The notes beneath the pieces were generated by a model. The model had not been told where the DNA came from and did no database searches. It saw only the letters and a list, made by a program, of their open reading frames with translations. Made by a program: the position numbers and the translations under genes. Below are positions 14,435-28,002 of a stretch of 64,000 nt of DNA, piece after piece (within the stretch, counting starts at the first letter, position 1; each line of letters starts with the position of its first letter). The DNA comes from Numida meleagris (taxonomy: Eukaryota; Chordata; Aves; Galliformes; Numididae), in assembly GCF_002078875.1 (NCBI RefSeq), contig NC_034413.1, positions 63,900,252 through 63,964,251 on the forward strand, in the 5' to 3' direction.

Positions 14435-14530
14435 CATTAATCCATTTGGCTTCTGGATTATGAACTACAAACTCTTTTCTGAAGAGATCTTCCAAGGTCA
14501 ATCTGGTTTCAGATGAATTTGCAAGCTCAT
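14435..14530 (-). CDS. DPP10: DPP10 coding exon, start of the extracellular domain (partial CDS, internal exon)
   Basis: This 96-bp exon on the minus strand completes the split Asp codon left by the exon at 22085-22199 and continues ELANSSETRLTLEDLFRKEF, followed by residues ending PEAKWIN and one base of the next codon. The segment matches the membrane-proximal stalk and the first strand leading into the beta-propeller in DPP4-family proteins. In that family this stretch has an L-x-x-L/Y-charged pattern followed by a W-I motif. It contains an N-S-S N-glycosylation sequon, expected because this side of the membrane is extracellular. The acceptor is CCATTTATTTTAG, with a weaker pyrimidine tract than the upstream exon, and the donor is the strong GTAAGT. 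Compared with the human protein as I recall it, most differences are conservative (for example Asp to Glu, Leu to Val, Arg to Lys). The next exon should begin by finishing an Asp codon and is not in this window. Confidence 0.94.
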
Positions 14531-17500
14531 CTAAAATAAATGGAACAGGATCATTTTAGGCAGTTATTAAAACAATATATTCCGTGTAGTTTGCAAAACA
14601 CTGGAATTAGAGAACTAAAACACATTGTTCAGAGGTTCTATTGAAATCAGTAACACTACCTTGCTCTAACTTTTTTTCATTAGAAGTTTCATTCTTTTTC
14701 AGTAAAGCTTCAGAAAAAAAAAAAAACAACACTAATACCTTAGAGACGTGACAGTCGAATTGTGAAGTGCTTGGCTATTTACTATTCTGGCAATGTAGTG
14801 GCACAGCTCCTTCCTTCCATACCTCTATTGCACTAGAAAGCTGATTTCAAACCAATACAAGAATTTCCTGACAGCCACAGGAAAAAGGCCATATTAATCA
14901 CCTTATACAAATAGAAAGTAAGTAAAATCCATCTGCATGAAATCTGTTTGGAGCCAATCTATTCCAGAGATTCAAATGTAAAAAAAAAAAAAAGTTAAAA
15001 AAAAACCATATGCACATTTTATGATCCATACTTGCCCTCAGGCAATGAGCCTTGCCTTTTTAGCCTTGGCTAGCATCTTTGTTTCTTCCAAACACAATAG
15101 AACCCAGGATTATTATACTTCTGAAAAAAAGCCAATATTAATTTCAATACAAAAAAAAAAGTTACCAACTCCTAAAATCACTCCTTTTCATTTCCAAAGC
15201 ACAGGAAACCCTGCTAAATTCTGCTTTTCTTGTGCTGTAGGTTAAATAAATGATAAGTAGTAGAGATTCAAAAGTGAACTGTCACACAAATGCAGTATCA
15301 GAGATAGTATTAAAGCAGATGTCCTATTTTGCTGTCAAAACACAATGTTCCAATGAATATTCATACATAGCAGCTACGCACTTCACCTAACTGCTTTAGG
15401 CTACTTAGAAGAACAGCAGTTGCCAAAAGCCATGCTCTATGTCCCCTGTGCACTAGCAAAAAATATACACCTGTTCACTTCCTATACTATCAACCAGACA
15501 GCTGCCCACTCAGGTCTTGTAATCATTTTCTCATGATTGGGCAGGATTGTCAACAATTATGGCAGCATATCTCTGCTCTATGAGCTTTTCTTCCAATGTA
15601 TGGGCATCCCAAATTACCTTCTCTGTAGAGAGAAGCTTTCTTTTGCTCAGTTTGTTTCAGTCTTTATAGATGGCTGACATTAACACCATTGGTGACAGAC
15701 CCATTGCAAAGAGTGTCTAGAATCACAGCAATCAAGGAACAAACTTGTCATCTTTAAGTTGACCCAATGTGCTACAGCATTTATTTTAACAAATAAAATG
15801 TGCCCTGGAAAGGTAGTATCCTGTAATGCCTTTCAAATGAAAATGTGACCCCTTCACAATGAAGTCCATCACAGTTCAGTTATCAGTCTTTGTTCAGCCA
15901 AATACCTCAGTCAGAGGCCTGGTTGAAAGCTGAATGAAATCAACAACATTTTTCTAGCCCTTTAAGTGTCAGCATTGCCTGCTGCAGCCACTTTGTTTAG
16001 TATTAATAAGGTGTATCCTTGCTGCATTGAAGACAAACTCCTTTTTAATGCATGCCATAAATTAAGGAGAGACAAGGCCAGCACACACACCCATGGCACA
16101 GTGATGCCATGTGTTGATGCGCTTCCCTCTCATCGCTCAGCAGGGCCTCGTAAGCATTTACTCACCATAATCAACTCTTCTCACACTTGGTATCTTATAA
16201 GTCTAAGCATGCAGAGTTGTTCAAATCTCCTTTAGCAAGACAAACATTCTAATCCTCAAATAAGTTTTTTGGATTCTTCCTACCATCCAGAGATCAATAC
16301 AGCCTGTTTGGGTTGCTTATTTTTAGCCTCCAAGTCCAGCATGGGACGCAACGCTCCTCTTGTAGTCTTACCACAGCTTTACGGCAGAGCAACATTATCT
16401 TTCATGATTTATACCTAATCCTTCTGTTTACACATCATGGTACCTTGTTAGCTCTTCCTCCTGCCTCACACTGAATTTTTATCTCCAAAGTAAGCACATG
16501 TTTTATTTGTGGAGCTGAGTAGAGCATATATAACATTCCCAGTCTTCAGAATACAACTTCCTACTTAACAGCATCAAATACTGAGTTCTTTGTATGTCCA
16601 TTTTCCCCATTTTCCACAACCTTGCTTTCTATCTACCCTCATGAGAGGTTTGCTGTCACCTGTTTTGATACAACACACCCTGATCTAGAATGCTGTCTGT
16701 GATCCCTAAAGGATTCCTCTTCTAACTTTTCATGAGTCTCTGTTTCTGTCTGTTGTGATCTCCTTGTATACTGCTAGTCTACCAACTATGAATCAAGACC
16801 ACACGAGCTGTCATGTTGCCAAAAATTGTCTCGCTCCAGACAGTTATCACTGGATATTCAAGATATCAGAGAATAAAGGTATACTGGCTCTCCTCTTCTG
16901 TCCTACAATTCACGTCTGCAAAGTAATTTTCACATAAATTTGGATTTTAGAGCAACTTTGAAATTGCCATTTGCATTTCTAAGCTGAAACAACTGGCATC
17001 TTAAAGCAGCTTCACTGGATGTTTGCAAAGCATTTTTTCCTCTAAGTTATTACCAAAATGGAGCTTTTTTGTAGCCTTTGACACTAGCTTTCCACTCTGA
17101 CAATATTGTGGATTCTGTTATTTTTGAGCAAAACATTGATCTGACCTTAAAAAACTAAAATAGTACTCTAAGTTCCCAAAATGCTTAGTTATGTACAGTA
17201 AGATGAATTGTACAGCATTTCAGCTCTCACACACTATACTGGGTTAATCTTTCTTGCGTTTACCTTCTAACTTAGAAACTAAAACTAATAATTATGAAGT
17301 GCAATATATCAGTAAGTCACATTCCTTACCGAATTTTCTGTGGGGAAAAAAAGAAGTTGGACTTGCCTGATGCATGAAAAGTGAAAAAACACCACTAGTT
17401 AACTGTGCACAAGCTAACAGCTCTAACTGGGAATTAGCACAGCCTATATAACACTTGCATGACAAAGGAAAGGACTTGACAGAAAGTAGATATCAAAACT

Positions 17501-20500
17501 TGCTTGCTAATTTACAGTAGTTACATGGAGCCTATACAGTATCGAAATAGAAACCTGAATCTTTTGGTAATGAATATCTACTACTTCTACAAAACTTCCT
17601 TATAGTTTCTTTCCATTTATTTAATGGCATGAGAAATGGTGTGGAGGAGTTGGTCCCAACTCTGTTTTAAGCAGAAGCTTTATCTTTTGGACATAATCCA
17701 AATGGATGTCCTTCTTGGAGCTTGATATTACTCAAACAGATTTCACAAAAGCATTTTCTGTGAGTCTGGCTGACCTAGATATTCCCTAAAGGAATTTTTC
17801 TGCAGAGCTGTCATTTTCCCCTGGCCTCACTGAGACAGCAAAGCAAACTATGTTTTGCCATAGAGTTCACAAGCCACTCTGTTCAAGAGTAATTAGTGTA
17901 CATCGGCAAGCACAGCCTAAATGCTGACATCAATACATGTCACTAAAGGAGTCCCACATACAGCCAAGTCTGCCACACCTCCAGAAACAGCTCTCTTCCC
18001 TAAGATTGGAACAGACTTAAGTGTTGCAACACAACTCAAGAAAGCTGGGAATGTCTAGCTAACCCTTAGGACATTTTCCATACAGAAGCTTTCAGCTTCT
18101 AATACTTCCAACTAAGCATTCTTAAGTTTCAAAATACAGACTGACACAGGGCCTTCAGGTAACTCCTACCATGAGGTACATACTCTCATACTGCAAGGAA
18201 GAAAACTTGCTGATCTAAAGGCAGAAGTGAGGCACTGACCACAGAAAGTCCATCTATGAATATTTCATTATGTTCACAAACATGATGAAACTTTAAAACC
18301 GTAATAAAACAAAATCAGAACAAGGAAGATACTTGCATTGCACTTACATTGACATATGACTGTGCTATCTTAGAAAAAACTATTTCTGCCTCTGTACTCA
18401 CCACTAATTCACAATATAAAGAAAGTTATACAATTATTCCCAAGGTACTTTATTTATTCTCTCAAATACTTCTCCTGACATCTCCTGATATTACACTCAA
18501 AAATCAATGCACTCCTAATTAAATTGGCCAGACAGATTTATTCTTTGAAACCCTGAATTCTTCCACATTGCAGCCCTTTATTTTAACAAGACTCCATTCT
18601 GTGGCACCTTCATGCACTTGCTTTACCAATACACTTACCTAACTGCACAGGAAAGTAGCAGAGAGAGCAATCTGCAAGCCTTCTACTCCCATCTACAGAG
18701 CATGGTAGCAATATTTATTTTGTGGACACAAAGGGTTTTTCAAAACATTGATGATGCAGTGTTCCCAGAGAGTTGTTAGAAATCCAGCAAGAGGTTACAG
18801 GACTGGGAGTCCATTCAGACTTTACTACTAATCCATTACACAAATGGAACTGTCCACTCTTCCCTTTACATGCCTCTTTGTTGAGAAAGCTAACACACTT
18901 CTAAAGCTTCTCAGTATTATTACAAATGAAAAACAACATACAGGGCTCCAAAATATTATTAATATCACTGCTCGTTTAATAAAGTCACAACCTAATGGTG
19001 ACACAGATATTTCAGATATTTTGTATTTTAACAGACTACAATATTGACAGATCAAAGCACGTCCCTCATTCAATACCATTCCTGCTTTGTGTTGTATATA
19101 TCAAGAATTTCCATTTAGTTTCAAAACTACTTGTATCTCCAGCAGAAGCTAAAGCCTCCTCAAAGCTTTTTGCATACATAGAATATTTTCTTTTAGAAAC
19201 TTTCTGGCTCATAGAAAAACACTGAACCCTATATTAAAAAAGGAATGAAAGCTGTTGCTCAAAGCTTGAGAGAAATCAAATGACTTCTGTATTAGCATGT
19301 ACATGAACCTAACTGTTTCTCACACTGGAGATAAAACACTAAGTGCAGGCAAAAGACATCTTGGATTTGGCAAATCAATAAATACGGTTCTGTCTTAACG
19401 TGACTTTCACTGAAATGCTTTATAATGACTAACCAGGCTTCTGAGCAGCTGCTCTCTAAAATCATCCCTATCTCCATAAAAAGTAGAACGATGCACAGTG
19501 CTTAGGGGAAACTGTACGAAGTCTAAAAGGCACCCATCACTACAGGCAAAAATAAATAGTGAAAGAAATCTGATACTTAGAACAGTAATATTAGAAATGA
19601 ATTGCAAAACCAAATATTTAGAACAACAAACTTGTACCACCCTCAGCACTAAGCACTTCATAACAGAAAGGCTTGTGAGACAGTCTGAGTTTTTCACTTC
19701 CTTATGTGCTAGATATCCCAGAGTCATCTTGGATACACATTCAGAGTCAGAAAGCTTCAGCTGCAGTGCTCAGCACCCTCAAGAAAACTAGCAGAGTGTA
19801 AGAAAAAATAACTTTCAAAAACATATTAATCATGAAGAGAAAGGGGAACAGATTAAGGTCAAAAGTAGGGAAAGTAGCTGTCCTACAATGTACCTGCAAA
19901 GCCTTCTTTGTTAAGCATTTTTAACCTGCAAGAAATCCCAATTTTACAGACCTAGGTCATTCTTGGAAAAAGGCTTTTATTTATATCAAGGTCTATGATA
20001 TCTTTGGGATATCTTAGAACATCTGAGCTGACAGAACTAGTTTTCACTCACATGATTTCAACTGAAATGTAGGTCCCAGCTCACATCAAGTTTTCAGGCA
20101 AGCTCTCTGGATTTTGTAACAGTCCCAGAGATTATGTACTTCACTAAGCATTTTTTACCATGTTAAAAAAATTAACATCTCCCTGAGTTGTTTATTCCTT
20201 TTATTTTTTGTAAGTGTCTTCAAAGACTATCATTTACATTTTTACATCATTAATAATCCTATAATATCAGAGCCAGAACTGACATTTATTATTGTGAATT
20301 CCAGCACAACATCTTTGAGATTTTACAAGCCTTAAAATAAAGGAAACTCTCCTTGAAAACAAGTCTTCTGTCTTAGAGTGCACCAGGAGAAAATCAAAGA
20401 AAATCCTATATCTTGATATTACAGCATCGCAAGTTTGCTTTTACTTTTCTCAAAATACTCTAATTGGTAACAAGCAAACAATCATTACTTATCGCTCCCT

Positions 20501-22084
20501 TGGACAGCATTATTCATACTTAGATACTTCTACAAAACAGGGATAACAGAATAAACCATAGTATTCCTACATACTTTCCCCAGCTGCCTCACTCCCTCTA
20601 AGAAGAAAAGTTTCTTATCGTAGAAGGGAACCAAACCAACCATCAAATCCAACTCCCAGCTCTATTCAGGACTGCCCAAAAATCAGACCCTATGTCTGAG
20701 AGCAGTGCCCGAACACTCCCTGAGCTCCAGCAGCTCAGGGCTGTGCCCATTGCCTGGACAGCTGTTCCACGCCCACCACCCTCTGGAGCGGGACCTTTCC
20801 TTCACCCCCACATGATCCTCCTTTGACAGCTACATGTCATTCCCTCAGGCCCCACCGCTGTCACAGAGAGCAGAGCTCAGCACTCCCTTCCTCTGCCTGT
20901 GAGAGCTGCAGCCGCCATGAGGCCTCCCCTCGGCTCCTCTGTTCTAGGCTAAGCAAACCCAGGGGCCGCAGCCACTCCTCTTGTGTCTTCCCCTGTACGC
21001 CCTTCACCATCTTTGTGGCCCTAGAGCAGTTTGAGAATGAGATTAGAAGGCAGGAATACCCCTTCTGATCCTGGCTCTGCACAAAGGAAAACATCATTTC
21101 AGTTGTCTCACTTGTAAAATGAGGACAAAGCCTCCCTACACCTTCTTCATGGAGTTTTACCCTTTCCTTTTAGCAGCAGTCCACTAGTTCAGTTGCTCAC
21201 GCACAGACCCACCAAGCTTTCCTTGTTGATTTCATCCAGTGGACAAACGGTCTGAAACCATTTGATGGGCACTTCGTTTATACAAATTGAATGCTTGCAT
21301 GACAAAGTGCTTGCACACCAATATTTATTACCTAGACACACCATCCAAATTTGATACTTTATATCGCATTTAGAAATCTCACAGAAATAATTCAAATTTG
21401 GTAGAAAGAACTCAAGGATTCTTTAAAGCTTAAGCAGTGTTTCCTTCTCTTAGGTTTCCAAACAATTGCTGTCTCAGCAATAAAATCTCTAGAAAAATAA
21501 CCCAGATCAAATTAGAACAAAATAACCATTAGGCATAATTCTTTATACATGTGCAATTACTTTTTTGTCTATTAATTCCACCTACCCATCCCCCTTTTCC
21601 TATTGATAAGGGAGCTGCTAAGTAGTTTCCTTAGTTTTAAGTTAAATAGTTATTTTCTAAGAGAAAGATAAGGGGAACGGTTTATACATGTATACATGAA
21701 ACATGCATACTTCTGGTTCAGTTATAAATTTCATTCTCAGTTTTCCAGGACATCTAGCCTTCTGGTAGCTCATCCGTGAATCAGAAATCACACTAAGACA
21801 CAAGCAACAAAATCTTACACTCGAGCTCATACCCACTGAGGCTAATGAGCATTGCTTGTAGCCATCCCAAGGCTAATACAATCCTACTAACCTACTGCTG
21901 AAGCCAAATACTTGTGCTACATAAAGCTCCCAGTAACTCAGAAGGCCCTATGAGTACCAAGTTTATAGGAGTCAGAAGTTAAAAATGCTTAAGGGCAAAA
22001 GATATTTTAACATTTATATGTCACCGTAATGAGTGCATTATGAATCATACACCTTCAGTAAGATAAAATAAAGAAGTAGGTTAC
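14531..22084 (-). other. DPP10: DPP10 intron between the transmembrane and stalk exons (complete)
   Basis: This intron of 7,554 bp is bounded by GTAACC at its donor (high-coordinate end) and TTTTAG at its acceptor (low-coordinate end). It is a phase 1 intron. Apart from the decayed CR1 piece at about 20.6-21.05 kb, it is AT-rich single-copy sequence with short A/T tracts. I see no further exon, RNA gene or recognisable regulatory island in it. The open frames inside it, up to about 106 codons, show no family resemblance and no splice context. Confidence 0.85.
20604..21050 (-). mobile_element. Diverged CR1 LINE fragment (about 440 bp)
   Basis: The plus strand carries degenerate versions of the reverse-complement CR1 3' region. 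There is an ACCATCAAATCCAACTCCCA-like start and a GGCCTCCCCTCGGCTCCTCT block, equivalent to the AGGTCTCCCC-GAGCCTCCTCTTC landmark. After these come TTCTAGGCTAAGCAAACCCA and CCCTTCACCATCTTTGTGGC. The order and spacing match CR1, but divergence is much higher than at 31.2 or 38.0 kb. It lies on the minus strand in the intron between the two DPP10 exons. Its relatively high GC stands out locally and should not be mistaken for a CpG island. Confidence 0.82.
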
Positions 22085-22199
22085 CTGGTGTTAAAAGAAT
22101 GACAGACATAGTGATGAGTGAACAAACGACTAGAATCACCAACAGCGCAATAGCAATTCCCTTCCAGTTCCTCTGCGGAGGGCTGTTACTTCCAAGTTC
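22085..22199 (-). CDS. DPP10: DPP10 coding exon carrying the transmembrane segment (partial CDS, internal exon)
   Basis: On the minus strand this 115-bp exon opens in phase 0. It encodes 38 residues starting [14 protein letters not shown], then a hydrophobic helix of about 19-22 residues beginning [13 protein letters not shown], and ends ILLTP plus one base of the next codon. This agrees closely with my recollection of human DPP10 just after its short cytoplasmic N-terminus. DPP10 is a type II membrane protein, a catalytically dead relative of DPP4, that associates with Kv4 potassium channels and alters their surface expression and gating. The Arg and Lys before the helix fit a cytoplasmic N-terminus. 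The acceptor on the minus strand is a long T-rich tract ending CCATTCCTGTAG, and the donor is GTAACC. The start was set by the splice acceptor, not by a Met. DPP6 is the closest alternative, but its tail and helix differ, and I judge DPP10 much the better match. Confidence 0.94.
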
Positions 22200-25100
22200 C
22201 TACAGGAATGGAAAAAAAAATAAAAGGAAAAGACAGTGTTTCATAATCACATATTTCTAGAACTACTATTGATAGGAAAACTGCACTGTGCATACCAAAA
22301 ATTACAACATGGGAGATGATCACCATCCCTCCCCTCTCAACAGTACGCATGCATTATTCCAAAGGTGCAAAAGTCACGTCTCTTTAATAGTTGTCTTTTT
22401 TTTTTCCTTTTTAGATGCAAGTAATTTTATATCCCTACGAGACAACAAAATGAGCTTATACAAGCTGTCCGAAATATGACTACTGTTAAAATGTGGTGAA
22501 CATAAACTTCAGGACAATATCAACTAGCAGTTTATAAGATAATTACAGAAATAAAAGGCAGCAATTTACTGTAATTCTACCTAACGTGGTATGGACCATA
22601 AAGGTTTAAATACACATCCTTTTTAATGCACCCTATTAAACTTATTTGTAATAGAAAACATTTACAAAACTGCCTGAGGTTTCATCTAAAGCTGAACAGC
22701 TCTTCTTCCTCTATACAGTAGTTCAACTGTAAACTGCTCCCCTATTACCCATAAAGAAATCAACAGTAACTTGTAGCAAATATTAAATGAATGCTCCTGT
22801 AACTACTGGTACATGTAAAACTACAGTCTCTGTGGTTAAACATTTAACTCGTATTAACCCCAGCCAGATGTAATAAGGTTTGTCAACAGCAGCAATGCAT
22901 TGCTTGTATTCACAGCACAATTTTAAACTGATGGTTTAGCATCTAACAACAGAATGACAAAAACAGCACGACAATTATTTCACGCAATCCTAACTTGCTC
23001 TGACGGTAATCAACACTTTTTCTACCCACATCCAGTTGCTCTGCCACAATGATCCATACGTAACCTTAGTCTCTCCAAAATAAATTGCTGCAATAACACT
23101 CCTAATGAAAATAAACTTCTCAGAAGGTCCTATTTCAGCCTACTTACAAAGCTAAGTTTCACTACATGAGCGCTTCACAAGTTATGTGCAACAGTATCTT
23201 TAACAGTACCTTTAATCTTATTTTTAAACTCCTCACCTGCTCATCTCTACCTGGGAAAGGTCCTCTTTCCTAGGAAGTTTAAGGGGAATTTCACTTCACA
23301 GACTGTAAGTGATCCCACAGGGGAAGTCTCGTAGCAACCCGCAGCCTAGGGCAGCCCATGGCAAGCACCTTGAGCCTAAAGATTACAGCCCCCAGCTGCT
23401 CTCATCCCCTTCCCTCCAGGTGGCTAAAAGACTACTTGTACATTTTTTTTTCCTCTCTCCTCTTTTTTATAATCATTACACTCCTCTTTGGTGTTGGTAC
23501 CAATGAAATTGCAGATAATAGATGAAGTGCCAGCATGCACAGCTTTCCTGGGGATCTCCGTGCAGCCATGCAGGATAAGCCTGATCACTATTAACCAACA
23601 ACACATTCTTGATGCCTATATTTGGTTCACTGAACTTCAGGACTACTTTCAGATAAGGGGAAAAATAACTCACATCCATCTCCTTTCCCCACTCCACTGC
23701 CCTTGTTTCCAAACAGACCTGCCTGCTCACCTCATTTTCTTCACTCCCACCTCGTTAAACGCTAATGAATGCTGCCACTTTCTAAATAAGCCTTATAGGT
23801 GGTTGGTCTTCAAGGCTGCACATCACCATCATGCATCTGTTTGTTGATCCCAAGGCTGTGGGGTTTGGATGGTGTCAAGACAATCTCAATACTTTTAGGG
23901 CCTGGATATAACTTGAGATGCACGCTATTATTTTCACTCAAATAAGAATTATTTTGATCTTATTAGCACAGTCTAGAAAATTAAGAGTTATCCTAAACCT
24001 AATACTTTAAGTCTTATTCATATGACATTTAACAGAGTTTAACTGTAACAGAACAGTAGCTTTTGTAAGTGAGCTGTGCTAAAAAAATGTAGTTACACTC
24101 TGAGACCTGTGAAACCCTATTCCAAAGGACTGACTTAAAACGACAGAAGGTGGACAACTTGATGAATGTCCTCTGTACCAAAGCTTCTAAAGAAATTGTA
24201 CCACGTCTTCATTATTCAGAAGGTTCTCCTCTGCAGACATGCATATTGCTCAGTTTCTAAAAATAAAAGCATACTTTAAATGCTCCTCCAAATTTTTGCA
24301 AGGAAAATATCAAATGGATGAATCCAGTACTGAGCACAGAAAGCTTACTCATACAGTGAGAGAGAAGGTGGGAAACTGGCATAAAGGGAAAGACTTATTC
24401 CTAAGAAGAAAGTACATGGTTTTAACAGCTGGATAAAATTTTGGAGTTCGTAATTATTCGAAGTCATTAAAAAGTAATAAGGATGTTTGAGAGACAGCTT
24501 TCTGTAAGACTTTTGTGAAGTTACCACACAATGACAAAAAAGTTGGTGAAAGATTAGGAAAATTCCTGTAATAATGGGAATTAATCACGCAATCAGTATC
24601 AAGGACATCTCCAATCAACTTTTTCAATGTTTGACTACAAGCAAGAAAGCTTTAAAATACAGTAAGTTGTTAAAGAAATAAAATATATTCAGCCTCACAC
24701 TGCTTTCTGAAGCAGTAATAAAAGTCAGTTAAACAGCTTTAAAGATCACGCACCATAGGCAAGACAGAAGCTGTCAGTTTTGAATATGGCAAGAAGATGG
24801 AGGCACTCAAGAGGAAACACCATAAGAAGCTGTATGATGAGAAGCTCCTGACATTGTAACTAACTGCTAGCTATCACATAATAACAATGAGCACGGAGAT
24901 GGAGATTTAAGGATCTAATCTTCTAAGTAGGCTCTTACATTAAAGCTGTTTGAAAAAATACCAACTTTTGAAGATGGTGTTTTATGTGTAACACTATCTA
25001 CAATGTTGTTATAGATTTTACAATCTAATGAATCAGAAAATGGCTGCTCAAAGTGTAATAGAATTGCAAGTATTCTCATTATTTAAAGTACCTTTTTGTT

Positions 25101-27891
25101 GAACCATTTAATTGCACTGTTGCCAAAAACAAACCTTAAGTAATATGTATTTCTGAAAGTAATTTATGATTGAGTAATGCCTTACTAAAATACAGCCAAC
25201 AAAGGGAAAAGTCTGTTACTCTGCGCGCACGAAAATTGTACACCAGTGTCATAGGACAAAACACTTCCGGCCTACTCTTGCCAAAGGCTAAAGACCACAT
25301 CTTATCATCAGTTTGTAATCACTATTATCAGTCGACTCAATGTGTGAAAGTTAAGGGAGGATTTTACATAATACCTAATTTCTCTGCTCTGTGATTGTCT
25401 TCATTTAATTTCTACTGAAAAAAAAGACCTCATAAAAGGAAAGGCATGATTTGCTGCCACACTGGTTTTGTGAAAACAGATATTCTAGGACATTACGGAG
25501 GTTTCATAGTGTTTCAACTAAGACAAGAAAGAGTAGCATATTTCTGGTGTGCTCAGTTCCACTCTGTATAGTCAGAGCGTCCCAATAACCTCAATTTGCA
25601 AAAAGAAAGTTGAACCTAAAATCTGCAGATTGGACACAAGAAGGATGAGCGGCTGAGGCTGCCAAAGGAGAGCATACGCCATTTCAACCCTTCAGCATCC
25701 CTCTATGCTAAATTCTGCCTGCCACCACAAAGCATTTCAGGGAAACGCTGGAAAACTACAGCTACAAAAGGCAAGTATCAATTAAATATGCTGAATCATT
25801 TTTCTCTCTACTCTACCAGGCTGTTTTCTAAATATAATATAATTGACTGACTGATGATGAACTGATGCACTACAAGCAAGAACATCCTTTAAATTTTAGC
25901 AGGATGTGGGCTTTGAATCTTAAACTATGACATGTAACCTCATCCAAGAGCGCCGAGGTGTTGCTCATTATTTTTCAACAAGTATGGACATGGATGTTTC
26001 ATCTTTAAAATAAAAAACTACAAAATTACTTCCATAAGGAATGTGATTCAAGCACATATAACCCAATGTCCTATACAACAGAATTAATTAGATGCAACTA
26101 ATTGCCATTAAATTTATTTCATATATGGATGTTTTTCACCATTCGATACAGAAATGCAAGTGCTTATAATTTAAGTGCACTGTTTCCTTTGAAGCAATAT
26201 TGGTGATATTGATTTTTGGGGAAAAACACATCACTTCAAATTAATAGACGTAGTGCCTTTAAAAAAAACTCAGATATTTACGTATTTGCTCTTCAATAAA
26301 CATTTTTTTCTTTCTCACAAGCAGCAAAACCAGGAATCCAGCTTCCTTCCTAAAGCTTATCAAACTGCACAGTTTTATTGTTAATCAATGGGGATAAATA
26401 GCCTTTAAGACAGTTTTTCTAACAAGCGCACATACAACTGAGATGACAACACAACATCACAAAATACTGCCTTAACATGCTGCACTAATAAGTCCAGTTT
26501 TTGAATGATCTTAATAGCATTTTCTCTTCTTCAAAAAATCACAATACAGAGTATTTTCTGCTACAGTACATAATAACGAGGGAAGCAGTAGGAAGCCGTC
26601 TGGTAGGAGAAGTCGCACTGAAGTGCGCTGGCTGAAGCCTGGGGACTATGCCAGGCTTTTCCAGGAGAGGCAAGTTAGTTAAAGCACAGCACCCCCATTG
26701 GGACAAGAAATGAAAAACAAAGTTTTAGAAAAACACTAAGCCTTTCTGAGAGCTGGCATTTTCCTAAACTGCTTTTTCTCATAGCACTACCTGCCCGTGA
26801 TACGACTGAAATAGTTGATAAATGGCACGATGACTCAAACATAGAAATATTCTTATATCGATAGAAATTACAAACAAAAATTGCACCAATTTTAGTTATT
26901 TCTTCTGTGTTGACAGGTACTACTCAAAGCTAAAGCTGAGACTCTGCCATTATTTATTCCTTGCAGCCTTGGGTGCACTTCACCAGGTTTATGGGATCAG
27001 TGGTACACGTGTACAGATGCACACTGGCATTTGTCCCGAGACTATGGGTATTTGCTCAGAAGAATCACAGCCTTCCTTGATTTCGGCAAGAATTTCAGGG
27101 GCAGAGTGTATCAGGCTATGAAAAGCAAATTTGCAATTTGCTTTGCAGCAGGAATGAGTCTCACTCTGTAGCTTAGATGTAATCACGACAATATCATTTA
27201 ATGACTCCCCCAGCATCTACTTCATTAAACACTATCATTTGCATTCCCCAAACATGAAGAAAAGGTGATAAACCTAAGAAGACTAATAGTTTCATGTTTT
27301 ATCTCAGGTGTTTTAAAGACAGACCCGGGATACTCACGATAAAAACCATGCAGTCTTTCCAGAGTTCATTATGTAGCTTGTCCTGCAATTGGTAGTAAAT
27401 ACTACCTGCCTTGATTTTGTAGTGTACTACTTGTAGGAAAATTACCACAAAAAGCATTTAGAATTTGTGATTAAATGATTGCATCCATTCCTTCCCAGAT
27501 GTTTTTGAGTAATCCTATGGCCTAGATAGCAAGAGAGACTAACAGGCTCACAAAGTGGCACAGGATGGTTTTAATCCATTTGCGTAAGTACCTATCATTT
27601 TCATCCCTCTCCAATTTGCCATGCTATAAGATCCTGTTGCTTCAGTTCTTGTTTGAATGATTATGGTCACACAATTACTTTCCCCAGGCAGTATCTTTAT
27701 TCATCAAAATGTTGCAGCTTCCTTTCAGAAGCCCCTTTCACCAGAATGCGTGTCAGGCCTGTGGATAACAGGATTTTTAAACAGAGAGGAATTACGCTAC
27801 TTAGAATCCATGTGGGATTTGGGTATGGGTGCAAGCTGTCTTTGTGTTTTTATTTCTCTGGGCTGTGCTGGTAAGAGCAACCTCTCTTAAA

Positions 27892-28002
27892 ACCATATAA
27901 TAATTTAACATTGGAAAAGATCACCAAGATCACCTAGCCCAACCACCAACCCACCCCCCAGCATGCCCACTAACCCATGCCACTCAGTGCCTCTTCTTGA
28001 GG
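27892..28002 (-). mobile_element. Short CR1 LINE 3' end fragment
   Basis: ACATTGGAAAAGATCACCAA followed by the CACCTAGCCCAACCACCAAC block and CATGCCCACTAACCCATGCC is the reverse complement of the CR1 3' UTR, placing a roughly 110-bp 5'-truncated copy on the minus strand. The similarity fades after the CACTCAGTGCCTC segment. The terminal ATTCTATG-type repeat is degraded to an AT-rich stretch. Confidence 0.85.

Noticed and set aside
20823..21068. Locally GC-rich stretch with open frames on both strands, resembling a CpG island or exon
   Set aside because: The landmarks and their order match a diverged CR1 3' region, which explains the composition and the frames.
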